Assembly: GCF_900198655.1 (NCBI RefSeq) | Contig: NZ_FZPO01000015.1 | Location: 53,388 to 117,387, forward strand | Direction: 5' to 3' | DNA: 64,000 nucleotides | Origin: Helicobacter equorum | GTDB lineage: Bacteria; Campylobacterota; Campylobacteria; Campylobacterales; Helicobacteraceae | In this document: positions 29,198 to 37,416 of the stretch, piece after piece | Numbering within the stretch: position 1 is the first letter of the stretch | How the letters are laid out: the number at the start of each line of letters is the position of its first letter | The notes under the pieces: generated by a model | Told to the model about the DNA's origin: nothing | Databases searched by the model: none | What the model saw: the letters and a program-made list of their open reading frames with translations, nothing else | Program-made: the position numbers and the translations under genes

Positions 29198-30283
29198 ATG
29201 AGTGCATTTTTTGAACGATTTTTTGGGGATTTTTTGCAATCTAGAGAATATCAAGAGATCACACTTAGCAATCCGTTTGATATGCATTTGCATTTGCGAC
29301 AGGGTGGAATGCTTGAATCTGTGTTGCCTTTTAGTGCTAGGGATTTTGCCCTTGGTGTGGTAATGCCAAACCTAAAACCCCCGATTATGACTACTGCTTT
29401 GGCGTTGCAATATCGCGATGAGATTATGCGCCTAAGTAAAGGCTTGGATTTTATACCTTTTATGACATTGTATTTACATGAGAATCTAGACAAAGAGGAA
29501 TTGACACATGCCTACACACAAGGTATAAGAATCCTCAAACTTTACCCAAAGGGAGCGACTACAGGCAGTGAAAATGGTGTGCGTGAAGTTGTAAGTGAGC
29601 GGATACTTGAGATTTTGCATATTGCGCAAGATTTGGGCTTTATGTTATCTATTCATGGCGAAAGTAATGGGTACTGTATGGATCGCGAATTTGAATTTTT
29701 GGAAGTGTATGAATTTCTTGCTCGCACATTTCCGCATTTAAAAATCATCATCGAGCATATGAGCGATAGGCGATCATTAGAGAGTTTGGAGCGATATGAG
29801 AATTTGTATGCCACGATAACCTTGCATCATATGTTGTTAAGCCTTGATGATGTGCTAGGGAATCTTATGCACCCAGATTTGTTTTGCAAACCCATGATAA
29901 AAACACCAAAAGATAGAGATTCGTTACTTGTATGTGCCTTAAGTGCTCACCCAAAAGTGAGCTTTGGTTCAGATTCTGCACCACATTTACAAAGCAAGAA
30001 ATATTGTGCATCGGCTCCGGGTGGAATTTTTTCTGCACCAATTGCGCTTAGTATGTTGGCAAGTGTGTTTGCATATCATGAGAAATTAGAGAATCTTCAA
30101 GCGTTTGTGAGTGATAACGCATATAAAAATTATGGGCTAGATTCTGTATTGGGTGATACGCACAAGGTTATCAAGCTTTGGGCACAATCTTGGGAGATAC
30201 CACAAAGTATAGCGTGCGAAGATAGTGCAATTTCTGTGCTTTTTGGCGGAAAACAATGTGTCTTTGGACGCACTAGTAAATAA
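29198..30283 (+). CDS. pyrC: Dihydroorotase
   Basis: Zinc hydrolase that cyclises carbamoyl-aspartate to dihydroorotate in pyrimidine synthesis. The metal-binding HxH motif is His30 and His32 (MHLHLRQG). A Lys (LKLYPKG near residue 112) is the probable carbamylated metal bridge, and later His/Asp ligands are in IHGE and FGSDSAPH. The size of 361 residues fits the E. coli PyrC-type group. I chose the ATG at 29198; a GTG directly before it is possible. Confidence 0.92.
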   Translation: MSAFFERFFGDFLQSREYQEITLSNPFDMHLHLRQGGMLESVLPFSARDFALGVVMPNLKPPIMTTALALQYRDEIMRLSKGLDFIPFMTLYLHENLDKEELTHAYTQGIRILKLYPKGATTGSENGVREVVSERILEILHIAQDLGFMLSIHGESNGYCMDREFEFLEVYEFLARTFPHLKIIIEHMSDRRSLESLERYENLYATITLHHMLLSLDDVLGNLMHPDLFCKPMIKTPKDRDSLLVCALSAHPKVSFGSDSAPHLQSKKYCASAPGGIFSAPIALSMLASVFAYHEKLENLQAFVSDNAYKNYGLDSVLGDTHKVIKLWAQSWEIPQSIACEDSAISVLFGGKQCVFGRTSK

Positions 30284-30298
30284 ATATCAAGGAAAAAT

Positions 30299-31513
30299 GT
30301 GAAAAAATCGCTATATTATGCTCATTTTCCATATGTGTATATGGTGCTTTGTATTATCGTGTATATCGTGTGTTTGCCACTTTTGGTAGCTAGTGTGTTG
30401 CGCAAAAAACATAAAGATTCATTACCCCAGAGGTTTTTTGGTGTGCATTTTAAGTTACCTTTTAAACCCCAGTATTGGTTTCATGCATGCTCTTTTGGAG
30501 AAGTGAAATCGCTAGAGCCTATCATCACGGCTTTGTTGAAGGATTCTCGTCAGCCGCTTGTATTGATTACTACTATTACACACACAGGCTATGCAGAAGC
30601 AAACAGGCTTTTTAAGTCTAAATTTCCTACACAAGTGTGCGTGAAGTTTCTACCATTTGAGATTTTTTTGCCACTTTGGCGTGGAAAACTTAAGCAGCTA
30701 AAAAGTCTTGTTGTCATGGAAGCAGAATTATGGAAAATGCTTTTTTTTATCGCAAAATCTAGGCGCGCTAAGACTTTTTTGCTAAATGCCAGAATCTCGG
30801 ATAAATCGCACAAAAATTATGAACGCCTCAAGGGATTTTATAAGGGTATTTTTGAAAATATTGATGTGGTGCTTGCCCAAGGTCAAAAAGATAAAAAGCG
30901 CCTGCAGGCTATCGGTGCGCGTAATGTCAGTGTATTTGGGAATCTAAAAATGCTTAATCTCCCAAAAGTAAGCAAAGTTTATCACAAAATCGCACCGCTT
31001 ACCATACTTGGGGCTAGCACACATAAGGGTGAAGAAGAAATTATTATACGAAGTTTTTTGGACTTTAAAAGGCAGTATCCAAACGCGCAATGTATTCTTG
31101 CCCCAAGGCATCCAGAGAGATTTCAATCTGTGTGTGAAATGCTAGATAAAATAGGGCTTACTTATGAGAGATTAAGTGTGCTTGGTAGCGAGCTTAGAGG
31201 AGACATTATTGTGGTAGATATGCTAGGGGAGCTTGTGAATCTCTATGCTGTAAGCGATATTGTCGTGCTTGGTGGATCATTTGTGCCAAAGGTGGGTGGA
31301 CATAATCCGCTAGAGCCAGCATTTTTTCAGACAAGACTTATTAGCGGTGTGCATGTCTTTAACCAACAAGCCCTTTTTGCGTGTGTGCAAAATGTCAAAC
31401 TTATAGAATCTACAGAACTTACCCAAACGCTTTTGGAGTATGAAAATTTGGATCCAGCGCATGTAGATTTTAGGGTAAATGCCCTTGAGGAAATTATAAC
31501 ACTCATTAAATAG
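30299..31513 (+). CDS. waaA: Kdo transferase (3-deoxy-D-manno-octulosonic acid transferase)
   Basis: GT30 enzyme that adds Kdo to lipid A precursor at the inner membrane. An N-terminal membrane helix (about residues 12-32) precedes the GT-B fold. The catalytic Glu68 lies in FHACSFGEVKSLEP, and the C-terminal GGSFVPKVGGHNPLEPA segment binds CMP-Kdo. Length is 404 residues. The start is GTG at 30299; the ATG two bases earlier is followed directly by a stop. It borders the phase-variable glycan block. Confidence 0.94.
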   Translation: MKKSLYYAHFPYVYMVLCIIVYIVCLPLLVASVLRKKHKDSLPQRFFGVHFKLPFKPQYWFHACSFGEVKSLEPIITALLKDSRQPLVLITTITHTGYAEANRLFKSKFPTQVCVKFLPFEIFLPLWRGKLKQLKSLVVMEAELWKMLFFIAKSRRAKTFLLNARISDKSHKNYERLKGFYKGIFENIDVVLAQGQKDKKRLQAIGARNVSVFGNLKMLNLPKVSKVYHKIAPLTILGASTHKGEEEIIIRSFLDFKRQYPNAQCILAPRHPERFQSVCEMLDKIGLTYERLSVLGSELRGDIIVVDMLGELVNLYAVSDIVVLGGSFVPKVGGHNPLEPAFFQTRLISGVHVFNQQALFACVQNVKLIESTELTQTLLEYENLDPAHVDFRVNALEEIITLIK

Positions 31514-31627
31514 AGTGTTTGTTCCAAGGTTTTTTCGCATATGAGAATTATACACAAAAGCACAGAGTAAATATTAAATATAGCCTAAGAGATTTTTGGC
31601 TAGACTTCAGAAATTTTTTTGAAATGG

Positions 31628-32519
31628 ATGTGTATGTTAGGAGATTTAGTAAAGATCGCGCGTCCTTACCAATGGACAAAAAATCTTTTTATTTTTGTGC
31701 CTTTGTTTTTTGCATTTAATATTTATGGTATATGGGGGATTGATTATCGCGTAGCCGTGGGTGTGTTTGTAGGTTTTAGTCTTGTGTGCAGTGGGATATA
31801 TTGTCTTAATGATGTAATCGATAGGGATTATGATAGGTTGCATCCTGCAAAACAAAACCGACCTATCGCAAGTGGTAGAGTAAGTGTAGCAGTAGGTTTT
31901 GTGTTTGTGTGTATTTTAATGTTCGGGGGGGGGGGCATTGTTAATGAGCCTTTCTCCTCATGGGGTTTTTATTCCTGTTGTCTTATATGTAATTATTAAT
32001 ACCCTTTATTCTCTTTGGCTTAAAAATATTGCTATTATTGATGTTTTTGTGATTGCATGTGGATTTGTATTACGATTATGGGTAGGTGCGATTTGTTTTG
32101 ATATACCTCTATCACATTGGATCGTGATTGTTACATTTCTTTTGGCACTTTTCTTGGCTTTAGCTAAACGACGCGATGATTGTATTTTGCTTGAAAGAAG
32201 TGGATACAAAATGCGTCAAAATATAGAATCCTATAATCGTGTGTTTCTTGATGTAGCAATGAGTGTGTCAGCTTCTATTGTGATGGTGGCATATATTTTT
32301 TATAGTATTGATGAAGAAGTTATACAGAGATTTGGCACTGATAAGTTGTATTTCACTTCCATTTTTGTCCTACTTGGAATCTTTCGTTATTTACAAATTA
32401 CTTTTGTCTATAAACGTAGTTCAAGTCCATCCAAGATTCTCCTCAAAGATAGATTCTTGCAAATTAGTATTTTGGCTTGGCTTATATGTTTTGTCGGACT
32501 CGTGTATTTTAAAGTATAA
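31628..32519 (+). CDS. UbiA-family polyprenyl-phosphate phosphoribosyltransferase-like protein, phase-variable (currently OFF)
   Basis: Two frames meet at a G11 tract (31925-31935). With 10 or 13 G they join into one protein of about 296 residues. The N-terminal part has ARPYQWTKN and the first Asp-rich motif LNDVIDRDYDRLHPAKQNRP (about residues 60-79). The second part has the conserved YSLWLKNIAIIDV and GFVLR segments. This HP-K-RP signature is that of decaprenyl-phosphate phosphoribosyltransferase (DPPR synthase, Rv3806c family), which moves ribose-5-phosphate from PRPP to a polyprenyl phosphate. About eight membrane helices are expected. In the present register translation stops at TAA 31997-31999 after about 123 residues. 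The start (ATG 31628 or 31634) is uncertain because no strong ribosome site is visible. Confidence 0.85.
31925..31935. repeat. G11 contingency tract in the UbiA-like gene
   Basis: Eleven G between ATGTTC and CATTG. The upstream and downstream coding frames join when the count is 10 or 13; at 11 the protein is truncated, so the gene is OFF in this assembly. Confidence 0.92.
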
Positions 32520-32528
32520 AGGAGTGTT

Positions 32529-34175
32529 ATGAGAGGGATTAATGGAGTTTTTTGGATAATTAGCACATGTGTTTTTGGGGTTTTTGCCTATATTAACTGG
32601 CGTTATTTAGATGTGCAGTTTTTGGAATATACGAGAGGTGATGAGTTCCCTCAGTTTTTGCAATTACAAAAAATGTATGAGGGGATGCTAGAATTTGATA
32701 TAAAAAAATTTTTTGCTTTTGAATTTTATAATTATGGTTTTTTATGGTATGTATGTAATCTCCTTATAGTCTTACCTTTTAAGGTGTATCCAAATTATGA
32801 AATGGCTATTTATATGCCTAGAATGCTTAATGCATTATTTGCTATCGCTTTGCTTGGGGTGATATATAAAATTGCGAAATTATATGTAAGTTCAAGGATT
32901 GCACTTCTTTTTTGTATTTTTACTATCACTATGCCAGGTTTTTGGAAGGTTGGCTATCTTTTTAAGCCAGATCTTTTCCAGGCTCTCTTGCTTTTGTGTT
33001 GTGTATATTATCTATGTAAGGATAATTTTCATTTTGGTAAATTTTATTATTATGGCATTATATTTTTTGGACTTGCTCTTGGTGCAGCAAAGTTTCAAGC
33101 TATTATGTTTTTGCCACTACTTTATAGTTATATTTTTTATATTTTTATTAGTAATCCGAATATGCACTCACTCATACATGTTGTCAAAAAGGTTACAATA
33201 GCTACATTGAGTATTTTTGCGCTTTGGATTCTTACAAATCCTTATCTTATGCACCCTAGAGGTTTTTTAGCGTGGCTTGATATGTTTAAAGGGAATATGA
33301 ATAGTAATGCTACTAATCATGGTTCCTATGTCGATGTAAGCATCATGCACAAGCTATTTCAGGTTGTAGATTTTTATTATTTTGAGCTTATAGTCTTTGT
33401 TTGTTTAGTATTTGTTTGTATCGCGTTAGCTATTCTGGCTTGTAGGATGTTTTTTGCACGCGCACATACATTTCAAAAATATTATAAGTTTATTCCTGTT
33501 GCCGTTGGTTTTAGTGTTTCGATGCTTTATTTGTTATTGCAAGTTAATAAAGCTTGGGAAACATATTATTTTAGTTCAATATGTTTAGGGATTTTACTTT
33601 TTATTCCTTTTGTGCTTGTTATTAATGAAAGATTTGATCGCATGAAGTTAATGCTCGGGGGGGGGGCATTTAGTATGCTCATAATTTTAGAAATATTTGG
33701 TGGTTTTTACAATCATGCTTATCAACAAGTTTTTAAGAAATATCCCCGTGATCTTTCCACCATCAAAGAACAATCAGACAAGCTAGTTGCACTTTTAAAT
33801 CCTTATTTCAAGGATATGCATCCACCATTCACGCTTCTTATTGACACACCGCTTGCTTATTTGCAGTTTGGTTTAGAACCCAAAAATATTTATAGGATCT
33901 ATGGTCATCTAAGTCCTGAGGGCTTTGTGTATGAAGAATGGAATAAGAAACCCCATACCTTTTCCTTTGTACCAAAGGATTTTATTATTTTACGCAAAGA
34001 TTCTGTATTCTTTAACTCATTAAAAAGACCCAGCGTTATAAGTCAAAATCTTGCACATTCTTTACAAACCTTGCAGGAATTACAAGATGGTGTGTGGCCA
34101 TATATAAAAATCATTGATACGCAAGACTTTGTGGTATTTCAGAATCTTAATACAACCCATAATGACAAGGAGTAG
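32529..34175 (+). CDS. GT39-like membrane glycosyltransferase, phase-variable (currently ON)
   Basis: A multi-spanning GT-C protein of 548 residues. The first loop has the acidic pair of GT39/ArnT-type enzymes (TRGDEFPQF, Asp38-Glu39). This is followed by the family-like MPRMLNALF helix and a FKPDLF segment near residue 155. About ten membrane helices precede a C-terminal periplasmic domain (about 400-548). It should transfer a sugar from a polyprenyl-phosphate carrier at the periplasmic face; donor and acceptor are unknown. The frame runs through a G10 tract (33657-33666), coding LGGGAF. Adding or losing one G would truncate it near residue 380. AAGGAG lies 6 bases before the ATG. Confidence 0.85.
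   Translation: MRGINGVFWIISTCVFGVFAYINWRYLDVQFLEYTRGDEFPQFLQLQKMYEGMLEFDIKKFFAFEFYNYGFLWYVCNLLIVLPFKVYPNYEMAIYMPRMLNALFAIALLGVIYKIAKLYVSSRIALLFCIFTITMPGFWKVGYLFKPDLFQALLLLCCVYYLCKDNFHFGKFYYYGIIFFGLALGAAKFQAIMFLPLLYSYIFYIFISNPNMHSLIHVVKKVTIATLSIFALWILTNPYLMHPRGFLAWLDMFKGNMNSNATNHGSYVDVSIMHKLFQVVDFYYFELIVFVCLVFVCIALAILACRMFFARAHTFQKYYKFIPVAVGFSVSMLYLLLQVNKAWETYYFSSICLGILLFIPFVLVINERFDRMKLMLGGGAFSMLIILEIFGGFYNHAYQQVFKKYPRDLSTIKEQSDKLVALLNPYFKDMHPPFTLLIDTPLAYLQFGLEPKNIYRIYGHLSPEGFVYEEWNKKPHTFSFVPKDFIILRKDSVFFNSLKRPSVISQNLAHSLQTLQELQDGVWPYIKIIDTQDFVVFQNLNTTHNDKE
33657..33666. repeat. G10 contingency tract in the GT39-like gene
   Basis: Ten G between ATGCTC and CATTTA, read in frame as three Gly codons and the first base of GCA. 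This is the only one of the six tracts whose gene is uninterrupted and full-length here. Confidence 0.92.
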
Positions 34176-34178
34176 GAT

Positions 34179-35382
34179 ATGATAATAAGCAGATTCACTG
34201 AGGCTTTAGTGAGATTTTATAATCGATATTATGTTGTTTTTTGGCTAGTTTTTGCTCTTGTTGTATTGAGAGCTTCGTATTATAGTTTGTTGGCAGCATT
34301 TGAGAGTAGTCTAGATATGCAATGGTATCCTGCAGTGCAGCTATGGACTTCGGGGGGGGGGGGGGAGCCATTTAGATGTCATTAATCCCTATGTAGCCTT
34401 TTTAGAAGGAGATAGGTTTATGGCTAATGGTCCAAATTATATGCCATTTATGTATTTTTTTATGATGCCTTTTGCATTTTTGGATTGGGAAAGTACCAAA
34501 ATAGCCTTTGGGCTTTTAAATATTATATTATTTCTTGCTACGATATTTATCTTTTATATAGCGGGTGTGCCTAGATTGTTTTTGTGGTTTATATCGATTT
34601 TGGTGCTTTTTGGTTATACGTATGGTAATGTTATAGGTAACGCACAAAGTGCAATTATTGTAGGATTTGGTGTTGTGTTGGCATACTCATTTAGACATAA
34701 ACCTTGGATTATGGTTATAGGATTGTCTTTGGTATGTGTAAAGCATTCTTTTGCACTACCTATTTTGCTTGGATTTTTCCTTTGTGGATATTACAAAGAG
34801 GTTTTTGGTAGTGCTTTGATAGTATTTGGGTTTGTCTGTTTGTTTGGGTTTAAGGTTGGTGCTTCACCCATTGAAGTTTTACATCTACTTTCACAGGTTA
34901 ATGCTTATGCTTACTTGAGTGATCATGCTCTTGGTGGACCAAGTGATTTAATGAGTCTTTCCCAAAAGCTTTTTGGCACTCCGTATTCGGTGATTTCTTT
35001 TGTCATTCTTTTGGTGTATGTCAGTTTTGTGGTTTTGGTATGGAGATTTAAACCTAAAACTCATAGGGTAGTAGCAGCTTCTATTATATTGTCATTACTT
35101 ACTTTGCCACACTTGGGATATGATCATTATATGCTTTTTATTGCTATATGTTTAGCTTCTCTATCTTGTAAATATGAAAAAATTGTATTATACATGGTTG
35201 TTTTAGCGCTCTTTTTATGGCGGGGTGAAAAGATATTCAAACCTCTTTTTGAACGCCTCAATCCAGATGTTTCAATACATTGGGCTATGAATATGGGTGT
35301 TATTTTTTGTGTTTGTGTCATTGTATTGTTTGCGTTAGTCTCATATGGGTTGATCTTAAATACCAGGAAACATAAGTGTTAG
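34179..35382 (+). CDS. GT87-like membrane glycosyltransferase, phase-variable (currently OFF)
   Basis: The first 63 or so codons (from ATG 34179) and a downstream frame from 34366 are separated by a G14 tract (34352-34365). With 13 or 10 G they form one protein of about 400 residues; at 14 G the product ends at TAA 34383-34385. The joined protein has an N-terminal membrane helix, a loop with DVINPYVAF and NYMPFMYFFMMPFAFL, and about eight further helices. This is the layout of GT87/DUF2029 polyprenyl-phosphate-sugar transferases. It begins 3 bases after the GT39-like gene and overlaps gtrA by 7 bases. Confidence 0.82.
34352..34365. repeat. G14 contingency tract in the GT87-like gene
   Basis: Fourteen G between ACTTC and AGCCA. 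The upstream frame joins the downstream glycosyltransferase frame when the count is 10 or 13. It is the longest homopolymer in the window, hence probably the most mutable. Confidence 0.92.
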
Positions 35383-35792
35383 CTAGATATGTGCTTGTTG
35401 GTTGTGTTGCTACGGCGATTTTTTATATTGTAGCAAATGTGTTTGCGTTTTTTGGCGGTGGATATATTGCTACTTTTATGGGTAATCTTGTGAGCTTTAT
35501 TTTTGGATATTTTGCACAGATGAAATACGCTTTTGGCATACGACCAAATCACACTACAATGTTGCCAAAATATATTGTGACATTGTGCCTCATTTTTGGC
35601 TATGGGGAAATTATCACATTTTTGGGCAAAGACTTTTCATATATATATGTGAGTTTGTGTATCGCATTGAGTGTGCCTTTGTTTTCCTATCCCTTGCAAA
35701 AGTTTTGGGTATTTAGAGAGGTGAATGATAAAGGTTCCAAAACATCTCTCGGGGGGGGGGGCATAGATACTCTAGAAGATACTCCCTTGTAG
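35376..35792 (+). CDS. GtrA-family membrane protein with a phase-variable C-terminus
   Basis: GtrA proteins are small four-helix membrane proteins that help present or flip polyprenyl-phosphate sugars. This one starts at GTG 35376 (AGGAAA 6-7 bases upstream) and has four hydrophobic segments and the conserved end QKFWVF. A G11 tract (35751-35761) follows residue 125. With 11 G the protein has 138 residues. With 10 G it stops after four more residues at TAG. With 12 G the frame runs 76 codons further to a TGA that overlaps the next ATG. All three lengths keep the GtrA core, so the switch changes only the tail, unless the longest form alters coupling to the downstream gene. Confidence 0.85.
   Translation: MLARYVLVGCVATAIFYIVANVFAFFGGGYIATFMGNLVSFIFGYFAQMKYAFGIRPNHTTMLPKYIVTLCLIFGYGEIITFLGKDFSYIYVSLCIALSVPLFSYPLQKFWVFREVNDKGSKTSLGGGGIDTLEDTPL
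35751..35761. repeat. G11 contingency tract near the end of the GtrA gene
   Basis: Eleven G between TCTCTC and CATAG. Unlike the other tracts it lies after the conserved domain and selects among three C-terminal tails. Confidence 0.9.
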
Positions 35793-35988
35793 CTTTTTAT
35801 CATCATATAAACATCGTTTTCTTTCTTCTTTTTTCTTTGCACAATAAACTTTCTTATAGCTATTTCCATAATACTATAAATCTTAATATATTCTTTGCAA
35901 CCCGCGATCAATCTTTACGCTTTTTTCTTATTGGCTTGTGTATATCTCGAGCTTATATGTCTTCGTATCTCATTTGTAAGGAGTTTAG

Positions 35989-36351
35989 ATGATTGTTTTT
36001 ATCCCATTAATTTTATTTTCTGTATTGCTTAATGCAATCGCACAGCTTTTGTTGAAAAAGGGTATGAGTAGTTTGGGAGAGCTTAGTTTGAGTATGGATT
36101 TTATTATGCGTGGTGTATTAAATCCATATATCATCTGTGGTATGGGCATTTATGCCATAAGCATCGTATCTTGGCTTATTGTATTGGCAAAGGTCAATGT
36201 GAGTGTGGCATATCCATTTTTGAGTATAGGGTTTATTTTTTCTGCTATCGTAGCATATTTTGCTTTTGGCGAGCCATTAGGGGGTCTTAAGATATTAGGG
36301 ATTGCCTTGATATGTTTAGGGCTTGTATGCCTTACAATGGCAAAAGGTTGA
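35989..36351 (+). CDS. SMR-type small membrane transporter, possible lipid-linked sugar flippase subunit
   Basis: A 120-residue protein with four hydrophobic helices and the EamA/SMR pattern (NAIAQLLLKKGM at the start, AYPFLSIGFIFSAI and FGEPL later). In glycan clusters such proteins resemble ArnE/ArnF, which flip undecaprenyl-phosphate aminoarabinose. Its position after gtrA and before an epimerase fits a flippase rather than a drug exporter, but that is inference. TAAGGAG lies 5-6 bases before the ATG. The 196 bases between it and gtrA have no gene in the present register. Confidence 0.8.
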   Translation: MIVFIPLILFSVLLNAIAQLLLKKGMSSLGELSLSMDFIMRGVLNPYIICGMGIYAISIVSWLIVLAKVNVSVAYPFLSIGFIFSAIVAYFAFGEPLGGLKILGIALICLGLVCLTMAKG

Positions 36352-36355
36352 GGTC

Positions 36356-37363
36356 ATGCGTTATATTGTAATTGGTGGTAGTGGATTTGTCGGTCTTTAT
36401 GCCATTAGGGCAATCTTAGATTCTTTAGTAGGGGATCATGCCAAGGTTTTTGGCACACATGATACACAAAAACCACAAGTGGTGTGTATAGATGTGTATA
36501 AATCCCAATATTTACCAGATGAAGTTGAGTTTGTATATTGTGACATAACCAAAGGTTGTTCATTTAGATTTTTGTCAAGCGATATTGTGATACATCTAGC
36601 AGCTAGGGCTTATGCCCCAAAACCTCCTAGAGGAAATTTGGAGCAATATTTTAGGGAAGTAAATGTGCAGGGAACTAGGAATATTATAAAAAGAATGTTG
36701 GCACATGGATGTAAGAATCTTGTGTATTTTAGCACCGATATGGTGTATGGCAAACCACAATACTTGCCTGTAGATTGCAATCATCAGCGTGAGCCATTTG
36801 GTTGGTATGGACGCACCAAGGTAGATTCTGAAAATTTTATTTTTGCTGCTAGGGATCAAGGATTGCGTGCTACAATTTTTAGACCGCGTATTATCGTAGG
36901 TGCAGGGCGTTATGGAATCTTGACAAAACTTTTTGCATTAGTGCGACACTCTCTACCTGTCCCTATGATTGGTAATGGCAAGAATTGTTATCAGATGATA
37001 AGTGTTAAAGATTGTGCACAAGCCATTGTATGTGCGATTAACAAGGGGATTCCAAATGCAGAGCTAAATCTAGGATCGTATAATCCTCCTAGTATACGAG
37101 AGTTATTGAGCAAGCTCATCACACATGCGCATTCTAAGTCTTTTCTTGTGCCTACATATGCCAAAGGCATGAAGTATATCTTGGCTTTCTTAGAATCTGT
37201 GGGAATACCCTTAATGTATAAGGAGCAATATATGATAGCTGATGAACAATATATCGTAGATATTCAACAAACTATAGATCTTTTAGAGTGGCAACCACAA
37301 GAGAGTGATACTGATATGCTTTTTGAAGCTTATGATGAATATATGCTCCGTTTTAAGTCTTAA
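36356..37363 (+). CDS. NAD(P)-dependent sugar epimerase/dehydratase (extended SDR)
   Basis: Has the Rossmann GGSGFVG motif at residues 7-13 and the catalytic STDMVYG plus Tyr151-x3-Lys155 (YGRTK) of extended short-chain dehydrogenases acting on nucleotide or lipid-linked sugars. From the ATG at 36356, four bases after the SMR stop, it has 335 residues; a longer reading from 36323 would overlap the SMR gene and is unlikely. The substrate is unknown. In context it could be the reductase half of a prenyl-phosphate pentose epimerisation or a sugar epimerase. It has no G tract. Confidence 0.85.
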   Translation: MRYIVIGGSGFVGLYAIRAILDSLVGDHAKVFGTHDTQKPQVVCIDVYKSQYLPDEVEFVYCDITKGCSFRFLSSDIVIHLAARAYAPKPPRGNLEQYFREVNVQGTRNIIKRMLAHGCKNLVYFSTDMVYGKPQYLPVDCNHQREPFGWYGRTKVDSENFIFAARDQGLRATIFRPRIIVGAGRYGILTKLFALVRHSLPVPMIGNGKNCYQMISVKDCAQAIVCAINKGIPNAELNLGSYNPPSIRELLSKLITHAHSKSFLVPTYAKGMKYILAFLESVGIPLMYKEQYMIADEQYIVDIQQTIDLLEWQPQESDTDMLFEAYDEYMLRFKS

Positions 37364-37379
37364 AAGAGCGACTGGTTAT

Positions 37380-37385
37380 TATAAT
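37380..37385 (+). promoter_or_regulatory. -10-like box before the methyltransferase gene
   Basis: A perfect TATAAT (37380-37385) lies in the 53-base gap between the epimerase and the methyltransferase, about 30 bases before the ATG. No -35 is clear. Confidence 0.35.
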
Positions 37386-37416
37386 GTCGCATCCACATTG
37401 ATAAAAAGGAGAGTTT

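Noticed and set aside
31514..31627. TAGCC...GGCTA symmetry in the gap before the UbiA-like gene as a possible terminator or operator.
   Set aside because: The arms are only 5 bases with a long loop and no U-run; too weak to list as a feature. The gap shows nothing else convincing.
35687..35911. A 74-codon minus-strand open frame covering the gtrA end and the gap.
   Set aside because: It reads the G tract as Pro codons, has no ribosome site or recognisable product and overlaps a real gene.
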